Part shown: piece after piece, positions 1 through 5,175 of the stretch
Numbering within the stretch: the stretch's first letter is position 1
How the letters are laid out: each line of letters starts with the position of its first letter
Assembly (NCBI GenBank): GCA_023424355.1
Contig: JAFAEA010000080.1
Location: forward strand, 1 to 5,175
Length of the DNA: 5,175 nucleotides
Direction of reading: 5' to 3'
Source: Chloroflexota bacterium
GTDB taxonomy: Bacteria; Chloroflexota; Chloroflexia; Thermomicrobiales; UBA6265
Program-made: the position numbers and the translations under genes
Notes under the pieces: generated by a model
What the model was told of the DNA's origin: nothing
Database searches by the model: none
Seen by the model: only the letters and a program-made list of their open reading frames with translations

Positions 1-361
1 CGGTGCGAATGGCGTTCAGAAGGTCCGTATGCGCACTGGATTTGCGCACGTAGCCAAGACCGCCTGCCTGCAGCACTGGCAGCAGGTATCGCTCCTCGGC
101 GTGAACGGTAAGCACCAGTACCTTGGCGGCATTATTGAGCGATGTGAGTTCTTTCACAACTTCCATACCACCACCGGGCATGGAAAGATCGGTCACTACA
201 ACGTTGGGACGAAGCTCACTCACAGCGCTAATCGCGCCAGGACCATCCTCGGCCTCGCCCACCACTGATATATCTGGCTGGCTTTCGAGCAGCGCGCGCA
301 AACCTGCTCGAACCACGCCGTGATCATCGGCAAGAACTACACGAATTACACCCTGATCCAT
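1..361 (-). CDS. NarL/FixJ-type response regulator, receiver domain (partial, C-terminus beyond left edge)
   Basis: This is the phosphoacceptor half of a two-component system. The 120 codons visible form an essentially complete CheY-like receiver domain. The acidic pair is D12-D13, the likely phosphorylated aspartate is D58 in the stretch VVVTDLSMPG, T85 is the switch residue and K107 the conserved lysine. The opening (IRVVLADDHGVVRAGLRALL) and the AGGLGYVRK ending are typical of the NarL/FixJ/LuxR subgroup, whose members carry a C-terminal helix-turn-helix DNA-binding domain. That domain would lie beyond position 1 and is inferred, not seen. The ATG at 361-359 is preceded by GGGAGGT at about 365-371, a strong ribosome binding site. 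The gene starts 39 nt after the stop of the HisKA_3 kinase on the same strand, so the two are almost certainly co-transcribed and cognate. Target genes cannot be read from the window. Confidence 0.93.
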   Translation of the reverse strand, partial: MDQGVIRVVLADDHGVVRAGLRALLESQPDISVVGEAEDGPGAISAVSELRPNVVVTDLSMPGGGMEVVKELTSLNNAAKVLVLTVHAEERYLLPVLQAGGLGYVRKSSAHTDLLNAIRT

Positions 362-400
362 GAGACCTCCCCATACCGCAGTACATTGTTGCCATAGAAA

Positions 401-1435
401 TTAGATGGCTGCTGTTACATCTTCAGCAGGAATCCAGGCTCGTACGCTTGTGCCCGGATTGCGGTTGCCATTCACTTCCAGAATACCACCGACGAGGTCC
501 ACCCGTTCCCGCATGCCAAATACACCGAGCCCCAGGCCACGGCCATCACTCGGATTTGCCTTTTTGGTATCAAATCCCCGACCGTTATCCTCAACAATGA
601 GTTCGACGCCTTCCTCCCAATGGCCAATTTTCACCGAAGCTTTGGTGGCATTGGCGTGTTTCCACATATTGGTGAGTGCTTCCTGCGCCACCCGGTAGAG
701 TACGAGCTCTACCGCGGGATCAAGCCGGGTGCGGATACCTTCATACTCGTAATCGACATCAACATTGCTTCGTTCGGCCATCCTTTGGCAAAGAGCTTCG
801 GTGGCCTCCCGTAGGCCCAGATCGTCCAGACTCGGTGGCCGGAGCTCGTGCCCGAGCCGGCGCACCGCTTCCATCGATTCGGCGAACATGGTCTCCAACT
901 GTTCAGCGATCTCACGAGTTTCTGGATTATCGGAATTCTTCATCGCACTTACGCGAAGCAGTTGGGCGAACAGCACCTGACTCGTATCATCATGAAGCTC
1001 CCGTGCGATGCGTTTGCGCTCATCTTCCTGCGCCGCAATTACTCGGTTGGCGAGGTCCTTGATACGGTCACCATCACTCTCCACCCGATCCAACGCGCCA
1101 TTGAACGAAACCACGATCTGCTCTAAATCTGGATCGCGCAACGGATCGACACCTGTGCGGGCCGAGAGATCACCGTTCTTGACCCTTTCGGCGGTATCGA
1201 CAATGTCATCCAGCGGGCGTAGTGCCCTGTCCACTACGAACCAGTTGACCAGAATGCTGACCACGCCACCACTGATGGCGAAGAGCGCCATGACTCCAAC
1301 CATTTGCCAGCCATCGTGACGACTCAACAGATTGGCCGTTATGAGCGTGCCAAAGATGGCACCGATCACCACGATAGTGGCATTGGCGACCAACACCTTG
1401 AATCGCAACGGCATTCTACGAAGCTGCTCTTGCAT
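401..1435 (-). CDS. HisKA_3-family sensor histidine kinase (NarL-type partner), two transmembrane helices and HAMP
   Basis: Membrane sensor kinase of 344 residues from the chosen start. Transmembrane helices lie at about residues 14-37 and 45-68, joined by only about seven residues (SRHDGWQ). A HAMP linker follows at about 69-121. The HisKA_3 dimerisation domain contains ERKRIARELHDDTSQ, with phosphoacceptor H148 and an HDxxxQ motif whose glutamine supports phosphatase activity in this family. The GHKL ATPase domain shows the N-box QEALTNMWKHANA (N256), DNGRGFD (D283) and GRGLGLGVFGMRERV. The frame extends to a GTG at 1486, and another ATG lies at 1453. I prefer the ATG at 1435 because GAGGGAG sits six bases upstream of it and the upstream residues are not kinase-like. 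With so short an external loop, the signal is probably sensed within or at the membrane, as proposed for LiaS- and DesK-like kinases. The response regulator gene follows 39 nt downstream. Confidence 0.95.
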   Translation of the reverse strand: MQEQLRRMPLRFKVLVANATIVVIGAIFGTLITANLLSRHDGWQMVGVMALFAISGGVVSILVNWFVVDRALRPLDDIVDTAERVKNGDLSARTGVDPLRDPDLEQIVVSFNGALDRVESDGDRIKDLANRVIAAQEDERKRIARELHDDTSQVLFAQLLRVSAMKNSDNPETREIAEQLETMFAESMEAVRRLGHELRPPSLDDLGLREATEALCQRMAERSNVDVDYEYEGIRTRLDPAVELVLYRVAQEALTNMWKHANATKASVKIGHWEEGVELIVEDNGRGFDTKKANPSDGRGLGLGVFGMRERVDLVGGILEVNGNRNPGTSVRAWIPAEDVTAAI

Positions 1436-1440
1436 TCGTT

Positions 1441-1447
1441 CTCCCTC
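1441..1447 (-). promoter_or_regulatory. Ribosome binding site that decides the kinase start
   Basis: On the minus strand GAGGGAG is followed by six bases and ATG at 1435. The upstream alternatives, ATG at 1453 and GTG at 1486, have no comparable purine tract at the right distance. This favours the 344-residue protein over the 361-residue version. Confidence 0.6.
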
Positions 1448-1516
1448 GACCATCGCACCCCGTGTGCTGCATATATTTTGGTACACTCGAGGCCATCTTT
1501 GTATGTGCTTTATGAG

Positions 1517-1523
1517 AAGGAGG
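1517..1523 (+). promoter_or_regulatory. Strong ribosome binding site of yajQ
   Basis: AAGGAGG matches the anti-Shine-Dalgarno sequence fully and lies eight bases before the ATG at 1532. It is the strongest site in the window and suggests that yajQ is well translated. Confidence 0.8.
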
Positions 1524-1531
1524 GCACTTAA

Positions 1532-2023
1532 ATGGCCGCAAACAGTTCATTTGATATTGTCTCGAAGTTTGATCGTCAGGAACTTAAGAACGCAGTCGAT
1601 CAGGCTGAGCGAGAAATCCGCCAACGGTACGATCTGAAAGACACCAAGACCGAGCTGACGATGGACGATACCTCAATCACCATCAATACCGAGAGCGATT
1701 ACTCACTTCAGGCAACGCGTGATGTGCTGGAATCCAAGATGATTAGTCGCAAGCTCAGCCTGAAGATTCTCGACTACCAGACAGAAGAAGACGCTTCCGG
1801 CGCGCGCAAGCGCCAGGAAGTGAAGCTGAAGGAAGGTATCGGCGACGATATCGCCAAGAAGATCAGCAAGGAAATCCGCGACAACTTCAAGAAGGTGAAC
1901 GCGCAGATTCAGGGAGATGCGATCCGCGTGCAGGCCAAGAGCCGCGACGATCTGCAGGCGGTGATTACCCACCTGAAGTCCCAGGATTACCCGGTAGCGC
2001 TGCAGTTCACGAACTACCGCTAG
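1532..2023 (+). CDS. yajQ: YajQ family protein (UPF0234), nucleotide / cyclic-di-GMP binding
   Basis: A 163-residue protein, the usual full length for the YajQ family. The N-terminal signature SFDIVSKFDRQELKNAVDQA and the C-terminal blocks ISKEIRDNFKKVNAQIQGD, SRDDLQAVITHLKSQDYP and LQFTNYR are hallmark conserved segments. The family fold is two tandem ferredoxin-like domains in a soluble cytoplasmic protein. Family members bind nucleotides or nucleic acids, and a Xanthomonas homologue is reported to bind cyclic-di-GMP and act with a transcription factor. Whether this copy binds cyclic-di-GMP cannot be told from sequence. The ATG follows AAGGAGG. The gene stands alone on its strand, divergent from the sensor kinase across a gap of about 96 nt and convergent with the acyltransferase gene, whose stop codon it overlaps. 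No clear partner gene is adjacent. Confidence 0.96.
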   Translation: MAANSSFDIVSKFDRQELKNAVDQAEREIRQRYDLKDTKTELTMDDTSITINTESDYSLQATRDVLESKMISRKLSLKILDYQTEEDASGARKRQEVKLKEGIGDDIAKKISKEIRDNFKKVNAQIQGDAIRVQAKSRDDLQAVITHLKSQDYPVALQFTNYR

Positions 2024-3114
2024 TTTCCGGCAGAATCACCATCGGTTGTGCCTCGCCCAGTGGGCGGGGCACTGTCGTCTCCCAGTTTGATGTCGGGCAG
2101 AGCCTGCGCCACGCGTTCGAGGAGTGGGCTCTCCAACGGTGAGTTGAGCGGGAAGATGCGGATAGCATCCGGAGTCACCTCTGGCCATACGCGCTGGAAC
2201 ATGACCCACTGTTCGAGGCAGGAATTGATGGCACTCTCCAGCACAGGAACCAGTTGCTGCATTCCGCGTTCGACATCGGCCTTCACGTCACCAGTCTTCT
2301 CCACCCGGATGGGATCCAGGAAACGAACCTCGTGCCCGGAACCATTGCGACGGGTGAAGATGGGGATGATCGGCGCGCCGGTGTCGCGTGCAATTCGCAC
2401 GGCTCCCGGTGGCAATGTTGTGCGCTGGCCGAAGAACTCTACCGGATGCCCGTTCTCGAAGAAATCTCGATCGGCAACAAGCACGGCGCATTCATTATTG
2501 CGAAGGGCACGAATAACGTGTCGGATTCCGGATGGTGTTGGTTCAACCAGCTTCGCACCGCGACGTGCGCGCAACCAGGTGACGCCATCAAACACAAAGC
2601 GTGAGGTGGTGCGGCCGGTGACGACGGTTAGTGGGAATCCGTGAGCCTGCACAGCTTGGCCGATGAAATCGAAACAGCCGACGTGCGCCGACACCAGAAT
2701 GCAGCCTTTGCCTTCTTTCAGCACATCTTCCACCATGTCCCAGCTACCTGCTACAACCTGAGTGCGCTTGCGGAACCAGTTCCGCGAACGCCAGGCGAGC
2801 GTAAGCAGATCGGTGAAGTTGAGTGCGTTGGTGAGAAAAATGGCGCGGGTAATCTCCCGCACTTCGGCATCGTTCGCAGCGCGTCCGGTGGCGACCCGGA
2901 TGTTCGATTCCACGTTCTGTCGGAAGCCCTGTGAAATGCGGTAGGAAAGCGAACCAAGCCGGAGAGCGATGTAATTGCGAATTGGCCCCGGCAAAAGCAG
3001 AATCAGCCACGAAAGCACGCGCGCGATGAAGATGGAGAGCTGGGTGCGGAACTCATCGCGATCTTCGCGGCTGAACGTTGGTTTGGATTTGGCAGCAGAA
3101 TCCTTCCTGGCCAC
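2020..3114 (-). CDS. LpxL/HtrB- or PatA-like lysophospholipid acyltransferase family protein
   Basis: A 364-residue membrane-associated acyltransferase of the LPLAT superfamily, which transfers an acyl chain to a lipid or glycolipid acceptor. A charged N-terminus (1-24) is followed by one hydrophobic segment at about 26-42, a probable membrane anchor. The catalytic HX4D motif is H144-VGCF-D149 within LVSAHVGCFDF. The second conserved block is LVADRDFFENGHPVEFFG (about 212-229), followed by LPPGAVRIARDTGAPIIPIF, both characteristic of the LpxL/PatA branch. The last 20 or so residues are rich in G, T, D and S and look disordered. The start is GTG at 3114: a stop codon lies two codons upstream in frame, and GAGGT sits five bases before it. 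Mycobacterial PatA acylates phosphatidylinositol mannoside and lies next to a CDP-alcohol phosphatidyltransferase gene, as here; LpxL acts on lipid A. The acceptor of this protein is not determinable from the window. Confidence 0.9.
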   Translation of the reverse strand: MARKDSAAKSKPTFSREDRDEFRTQLSIFIARVLSWLILLLPGPIRNYIALRLGSLSYRISQGFRQNVESNIRVATGRAANDAEVREITRAIFLTNALNFTDLLTLAWRSRNWFRKRTQVVAGSWDMVEDVLKEGKGCILVSAHVGCFDFIGQAVQAHGFPLTVVTGRTTSRFVFDGVTWLRARRGAKLVEPTPSGIRHVIRALRNNECAVLVADRDFFENGHPVEFFGQRTTLPPGAVRIARDTGAPIIPIFTRRNGSGHEVRFLDPIRVEKTGDVKADVERGMQQLVPVLESAINSCLEQWVMFQRVWPEVTPDAIRIFPLNSPLESPLLERVAQALPDIKLGDDSAPPTGRGTTDGDSAGN

Positions 3115-3140
3115 ACATTACCTCATACAAGAATTACTCA

Positions 3141-3162
3141 CGCCCAGAGAAACTTCCGGGCG
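3141..3162 (-). other. Intercistronic hairpin between phosphatidyltransferase and acyltransferase genes
   Basis: Read on the minus strand, CGCCCGGA (3162-3155) pairs with TCTGGGCG (3148-3141) around a six-base loop. This gives eight pairs including one G-U. No run of T follows, so it is not a standard intrinsic terminator. It could attenuate transcription or protect the upstream message from decay, lowering expression of the acyltransferase relative to the phosphatidyltransferase. The structure is visible in sequence; a role is inference. Confidence 0.4.
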
Positions 3163-3190
3163 GAGTTCTATGACACACGTGCCTTTTTGA

Positions 3191-3841
3191 TCAGGCGGCT
3201 TCCTCGCGTTTGCGGGAATCGAGCTCTCGCACATAGGCAAGGCCATCAACCACTACAGGGATGCCACGAATCACGGTGAGAGCCACTGCCGACCAAACAA
3301 GCGCCCATCCCAGATATCGATACCAATCCTGCCCATAAAGGCTTCCGATAAATGTATCGGCGGTATCGTGATGTTCCCAGGCAACCAGTCCGCACAGGAA
3401 CACAAACGCGAGCGCCTTGGCATAGCCAAAGAATGCGCGCATGAAGCGCCCAGCCGTGAGCCACTCCGTAAGTGGTGATCGCATCATGTTCTTCTCGCCG
3501 AAGGCGGTCATGCCATCCTGCATTGAGATGGAGCGCAGACCATCGACGATAAAGCCGCGACTGATCACCAGCAGCGGTACCCAAACCGGAATCAGATCCA
3601 GATCGGCAAAGATGATCCAGAGCACATTCTCGACGATGCGATCGCCTGCAATATCGAAGACGGCGCCGAAGGTCGAGGTTTCATTTCGCTTACGCGCGAC
3701 CCAACCATCGACTCCATCCGCAGCGATGACGACCATAAGCAACAGCATGCACGCGGCAATAACCTGCACGTTGCCGTGATAGATGAGCCAAACCACCACG
3801 AACAGCAGAATCAAGCGGCCGATGGTGATCGCGTTAGCCAC
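3191..3841 (-). CDS. CDP-alcohol phosphatidyltransferase, PgsA-like
   Basis: Integral membrane enzyme of 216 residues that moves a phosphatidyl group from CDP-diacylglycerol to an alcohol and releases CMP. The family signature DGx2ARx8Gx3Dx3D is perfect: D45-G46, A49-R50, G59, D63 and D67, with a further aspartate at D42, so the metal-binding catalytic site looks intact. Hydrophobic helices lie at about 10-21, 24-41, 73-93, 137-155 and 177-198. The SRGFIVDGLRSIS segment (R95, R103) recalls the PgsA region that handles glycerol-3-phosphate, so phosphatidylglycerophosphate synthase is the best guess. The usual GKxKT block of PgsA is replaced by GEKNMM, so another acceptor such as an inositol compound is possible. 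The start is GTG at 3841, with an in-frame TGA three codons upstream and AGGTGAG as ribosome binding site. The acyltransferase gene follows after 76 nt and the phosphodiesterase gene precedes it by 96 nt, all on one strand. Confidence 0.88.
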   Translation of the reverse strand: MANAITIGRLILLFVVVWLIYHGNVQVIAACMLLLMVVIAADGVDGWVARKRNETSTFGAVFDIAGDRIVENVLWIIFADLDLIPVWVPLLVISRGFIVDGLRSISMQDGMTAFGEKNMMRSPLTEWLTAGRFMRAFFGYAKALAFVFLCGLVAWEHHDTADTFIGSLYGQDWYRYLGWALVWSAVALTVIRGIPVVVDGLAYVRELDSRKREEAA

Positions 3842-3915
3842 GGGTACTCACCTGGTCACTTCTCCTCATCTGTACCGCCTGATTGACGGCCGTTTGCCTT
3901 CATTTCCTGTTGTGG

Positions 3916-3924
3916 AGTGTAGCA
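3916..3924 (-). promoter_or_regulatory. Possible extended -10 promoter for the phosphatidyltransferase-acyltransferase pair
   Basis: The minus strand reads TGCTACACT, an extended -10 (TGn plus TACACT, four of six matches to TATAAT). It lies just past the phosphodiesterase stop codon and would give a leader of roughly 68 nt before the GTG at 3841. The hexamer 17 bases upstream (AGAGTA) is not a good -35 box, which extended -10 promoters can tolerate. The rest of this 96-nt gap shows no clear terminator. The three-gene cluster may instead be read from one promoter further upstream. Confidence 0.28.
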
Positions 3925-3937
3925 CGCGAAGGCACTT

Positions 3938-4612
3938 CTACTCTGGGATGATCATGGCAGGATCATCAGTACAAATGCCGATTGCTCCCCAATCGAACAT
4001 CTGCCTGGCACGGTCTGGTTCGTTCACTGTCCACGGCCACCATGGAATGGATTGCTCAGCCAGGAACGATGCGATTTCGGCATCGACACCCTGTTGCCAA
4101 ATTGCCAGAGCGCCGGCATTGAGTTCGTTGTACGTGGCGATGGCATCTTCGCTGGCACCCATGGTGAGTACCCAGAGATCGGCGTTGGTATCCTGACTGC
4201 GCACGTATCGAAGCACATCCCAATCGAACGAGCTCACCAGCCAGCGCAATCCACTCACCTTCTGAACATCCTCCAACACGGCTTTTCCAGCTGCATTGGC
4301 TTTGACCTCGATGTCTACTTGCATGGAATCACCAACGAGTTCGAGCACCTCCAGCAATGTCGGCACGTACTCCCCGTTCCCGGCATCCAGTTCACGCAGT
4401 TCAGCCACGGTGAAATCCGCGATGGCACCGGTTCCGTTCGTGGTGCGATCCAGGGTTTCGTCGTGGCACACAACGGCCACGCCATCCTTGCTCAGGTGGA
4501 CATCGAGCTCGATGCCGTACACCCCGAGATCCTTGGCCCGCTGGAAGCCGATGAGGGTGTTCTCCGGCAGTTCGGCCGGTGCGCCACGGTGTCCATAGAT
4601 GTTCCTGCTCAT
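3938..4612 (-). CDS. Glycerophosphodiester phosphodiesterase (GDPD family)
   Basis: Hydrolyses glycerophosphodiesters to sn-glycerol-3-phosphate and an alcohol. The 224-residue protein is one compact GDPD TIM-barrel domain. The N-terminal signature is GHRGAPAELPENTLIGF with catalytic H8 and R9; metal ligands E35 and D37 lie in IELDVHLSKDG; H50 in VCHDETLDRTT is the second catalytic histidine. DIEVK (E102, K104) and the C-terminal WPWTVN and GICTDDP blocks complete the family pattern, so it looks active. There is no signal peptide or membrane segment, so it probably works in the cytoplasm like UgpQ-type enzymes, recycling lipid head-group products. The ATG at 4612 has GGGAG nine bases upstream. 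It lies upstream of the PgsA-like gene on the same strand, and its glycerol-3-phosphate product is the PgsA co-substrate, which makes the grouping sensible. It is divergent from hspR across 86 nt. Confidence 0.95.
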   Translation of the reverse strand: MSRNIYGHRGAPAELPENTLIGFQRAKDLGVYGIELDVHLSKDGVAVVCHDETLDRTTNGTGAIADFTVAELRELDAGNGEYVPTLLEVLELVGDSMQVDIEVKANAAGKAVLEDVQKVSGLRWLVSSFDWDVLRYVRSQDTNADLWVLTMGASEDAIATYNELNAGALAIWQQGVDAEIASFLAEQSIPWWPWTVNEPDRARQMFDWGAIGICTDDPAMIIPE

Positions 4613-4629
4613 GTTGTCGTTCTCCCGTA

Positions 4630-4643
4630 GTCAAATAGTTGAC
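4630..4643. repeat. Perfect short palindrome GTCAA-N4-TTGAC in the divergent gap
   Basis: GTCAA (4630-4634) and TTGAC (4639-4643) are exact reverse complements around ATAG. The right arm is the first five bases of the hspR -35 hexamer and is shared with the larger HAIR-like repeat. It lies 18 bases upstream of the phosphodiesterase ATG, so a bound protein could affect both divergent genes. A five-base arm can occur by chance. Confidence 0.35.
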
Positions 4644-4658
4644 ACGAACTGTATCAAG
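4638..4658. promoter_or_regulatory. HAIR-like inverted repeat, candidate HspR operator
   Basis: GTTGACA (4638-4644), seven bases, then TATCAAG (4652-4658). The arms are complementary at five of seven positions. The 7-7-7 geometry matches the HspR-associated inverted repeat of actinobacteria (CTTGAGT-N7-ACTCAAG); the left arm agrees at four and the right arm at five positions, with the core TTGA...TCAA intact. It covers the -35 hexamer and most of the spacer of the hspR promoter, where a repressor would block RNA polymerase. HspR proteins usually repress their own operon. The assignment is inference from position, geometry and the adjacent gene. Confidence 0.55.
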
Positions 4659-4667
4659 GTGTATGCT
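4639..4667 (+). promoter_or_regulatory. Sigma70-type promoter of hspR
   Basis: A perfect -35 hexamer TTGACA (4639-4644) is separated by exactly 17 bases from TATGCT (4662-4667), four of six matches to TATAAT. Transcription would start near 4674, giving a leader of about 25 nt. A strong housekeeping-type promoter overlapped by a repressor site is the expected arrangement for an HspR-controlled gene, which is induced by loss of repression and not by an alternative sigma factor. Confidence 0.7.
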
Positions 4668-4686
4668 TCCTGTGTGCACGAAAACT

Positions 4687-4692
4687 GGAGGG
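4687..4692 (+). promoter_or_regulatory. Ribosome binding site that decides the hspR start
   Basis: GGAGGG lies six bases before the ATG at 4699. The frame stays open upstream to a TTG at 4639, but that TTG is the first three bases of the -35 box and has no ribosome binding site. The 123-residue product starting at 4699 is therefore preferred over a 143-residue one. Confidence 0.8.
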
Positions 4693-4698
4693 TTCGCA

Positions 4699-5070
4699 AT
4701 GGCACAACGATTTTCAGAACCACTTTTTGTTATCAGTGTCGCGGCGCGCCTTGTAGAAATGCATCCGCAGACACTTCGCAAATACGAGCGTGAGGGCCTG
4801 ATTGCGCCTTCACGCACATCCGGCAATCTACGCCTGTACTCTGATCAGGATATCGAACGTTTGCGCCAGGTGAAATACCTGGTGGAAGAACGCAGCATGA
4901 ATCTGGCAGGTGTGCAAATGGCTCTCGATCTCACTCGCGAGCTTTTGCGACTGCGCGATCGGCTGGATACCGATGATCCTCAGACGCGGGTCATGCATCA
5001 GGAGCTAAGCAAAATGCTTGGTATGCTGGGGCATATCGACCAAAACGAGATCAGAAAGCAGACTCGCTAA
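4699..5070 (+). CDS. hspR: HspR-type MerR-family heat-shock repressor
   Basis: Transcriptional repressor of chaperone genes, 123 residues, close to the usual HspR length. The N-terminal MerR-type winged helix-turn-helix reads FVISVAARLVEMHPQTLRKY (10-29), then EREGLIAPSRTSGNLRLYS (30-48) and LRQVKYLVEERSMNLAGVQ (55-73). The combination of ISVAA, MHPQTLR, PSRTSG and NLAGV is characteristic of HspR and separates it from metal- or drug-sensing MerR proteins. The C-terminal part (about 76-123) is a charged helix, probably for dimerisation, and I see no conserved cysteines for metal binding. In actinobacteria HspR needs DnaK as co-repressor to hold HAIR operators, giving feedback on free chaperone. 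Here the gene has its own promoter with a HAIR-like repeat on it, and a probable clpB starts 52 nt downstream. dnaK, grpE and dnaJ are not in the window. Confidence 0.9.
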   Translation: MAQRFSEPLFVISVAARLVEMHPQTLRKYEREGLIAPSRTSGNLRLYSDQDIERLRQVKYLVEERSMNLAGVQMALDLTRELLRLRDRLDTDDPQTRVMHQELSKMLGMLGHIDQNEIRKQTR

Positions 5071-5122
5071 CGGATTGCCATCCCCGTCCTACTTTGACAT
5101 CCATTTCAGGAGATGAGCATAC

Positions 5123-5175
5123 ATGGCACAAAACCAAAACTACACCGATAAAGCCCGTGAAGCGATCGTCAATGG
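5123..5175 (+). CDS. clpB: Probable ClpB/Clp-type ATPase chaperone, N-terminus only (runs off right edge)
   Basis: Only 17 complete codons are visible, MAQNQNYTDKAREAIVN. The YTDKAREAI segment resembles the first helix of the Clp N-domain (patterns such as FTEKAQEAL), and ClpB is a known HspR target, so ClpB is the best reading; ClpA or ClpC are alternatives. The ATG at 5123 is preceded by AGGAG at 5108-5112 with ten bases between, slightly long. An ATG at 5113 in another frame stops after 12 codons and is not the gene start. The 52-nt gap after hspR holds no HAIR-like repeat and no usable promoter, so the gene is probably read from the hspR promoter. Confidence 0.55.
   Translation, partial: MAQNQNYTDKAREAIVN

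Noticed and set aside
29..323. Two open frames on the plus strand
   Set aside because: They lie opposite the receiver domain of the response regulator, have no family resemblance and no ribosome binding site, and are antisense shadows.
1436..1486. Longer kinase start at GTG 1486 or ATG 1453
   Set aside because: The extra residues are not typical of the family, and only the ATG at 1435 has a well-spaced ribosome binding site.
1478..1507. Possible yajQ promoter, TTGGTA with TATGTG 18 bases downstream
   Set aside because: The -10 matches at only three positions and the spacing is long, so it is too weak to annotate. No better promoter was found for yajQ or for the kinase in this gap.
2048..2644. 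198-codon open frame on the plus strand
   Set aside because: It is antisense to the acyltransferase, is rich in R, S and P as expected for a shadow frame, and matches no family I recognise.
4052..4630. 192-codon open frame on the plus strand
   Set aside because: It is wholly antisense to the phosphodiesterase gene, whose catalytic motifs are unambiguous.
4639..4698. Twenty-residue N-terminal extension of hspR from TTG 4639
   Set aside because: The TTG coincides with the -35 hexamer of the promoter, and the ATG at 4699 has a proper ribosome binding site.
5094..5122. TTGACA at 5094-5099 as a second promoter before clpB
   Set aside because: A -10 box at correct spacing would fall on the ribosome binding site and start codon, so no normal leader could be made.
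5113..5151. Small frame of 12 codons starting at ATG 5113
   Set aside because: The AGGAG motif directly abuts this ATG, which is too close for initiation, and the frame stops at once. The Clp-like frame from 5123 explains the region better.

Overview
The window carries seven complete or nearly complete bacterial protein genes, plus the first codons of an eighth at the right edge. All of it is ordinary chromosomal coding sequence at high density. There is no stretch above 300 bases without a gene, and I see no RNA gene, mobile element, CRISPR array or long repeat. Base composition looks slightly above half GC by eye, and two genes start with GTG. A HspR-type heat-shock repressor next to a Clp-type chaperone start, a PatA/LpxL-like acyltransferase beside a CDP-alcohol phosphatidyltransferase, and a HisKA_3/NarL-type two-component pair would fit Chloroflexota (for example Thermomicrobia-like) or Actinomycetota. 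This placement is inference and only moderately secure.

Layout, left to right. (1) Positions 1-1435, minus strand: a HisKA_3 sensor kinase with two membrane spans, followed 39 nt downstream by a NarL/FixJ-type response regulator whose output domain runs off the left edge. (2) Positions 1532-2023, plus strand: yajQ, divergent from the kinase and convergent with the next gene, with stop codons interlocked in a CTAG. (3) Positions 2020-4612, minus strand: a membrane-lipid cluster read in the order glycerophosphodiester phosphodiesterase, PgsA-like CDP-alcohol phosphatidyltransferase, LpxL/PatA-like acyltransferase, with gaps of 96 and 76 nt. (4) Positions 4630-5175, plus strand: hspR with a strong sigma70-type promoter, then 52 nt later the start of a probable clpB.

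Working together: the kinase/regulator pair looks like an envelope-stress or intramembrane-sensing system, because its extracytoplasmic loop is too short to bind a ligand. The lipid cluster would build a phospholipid head group, acylate a lipid or glycolipid and recycle glycerophosphodiesters. HspR probably represses its own promoter and the downstream chaperone gene. The most informative non-coding signal is a 7-7-7 inverted repeat, similar to the HspR-binding HAIR element, that covers the -35 box of hspR in the divergent gap shared with the phosphodiesterase gene. I found no convincing undescribed system; the findings are modest and mostly regulatory or architectural.
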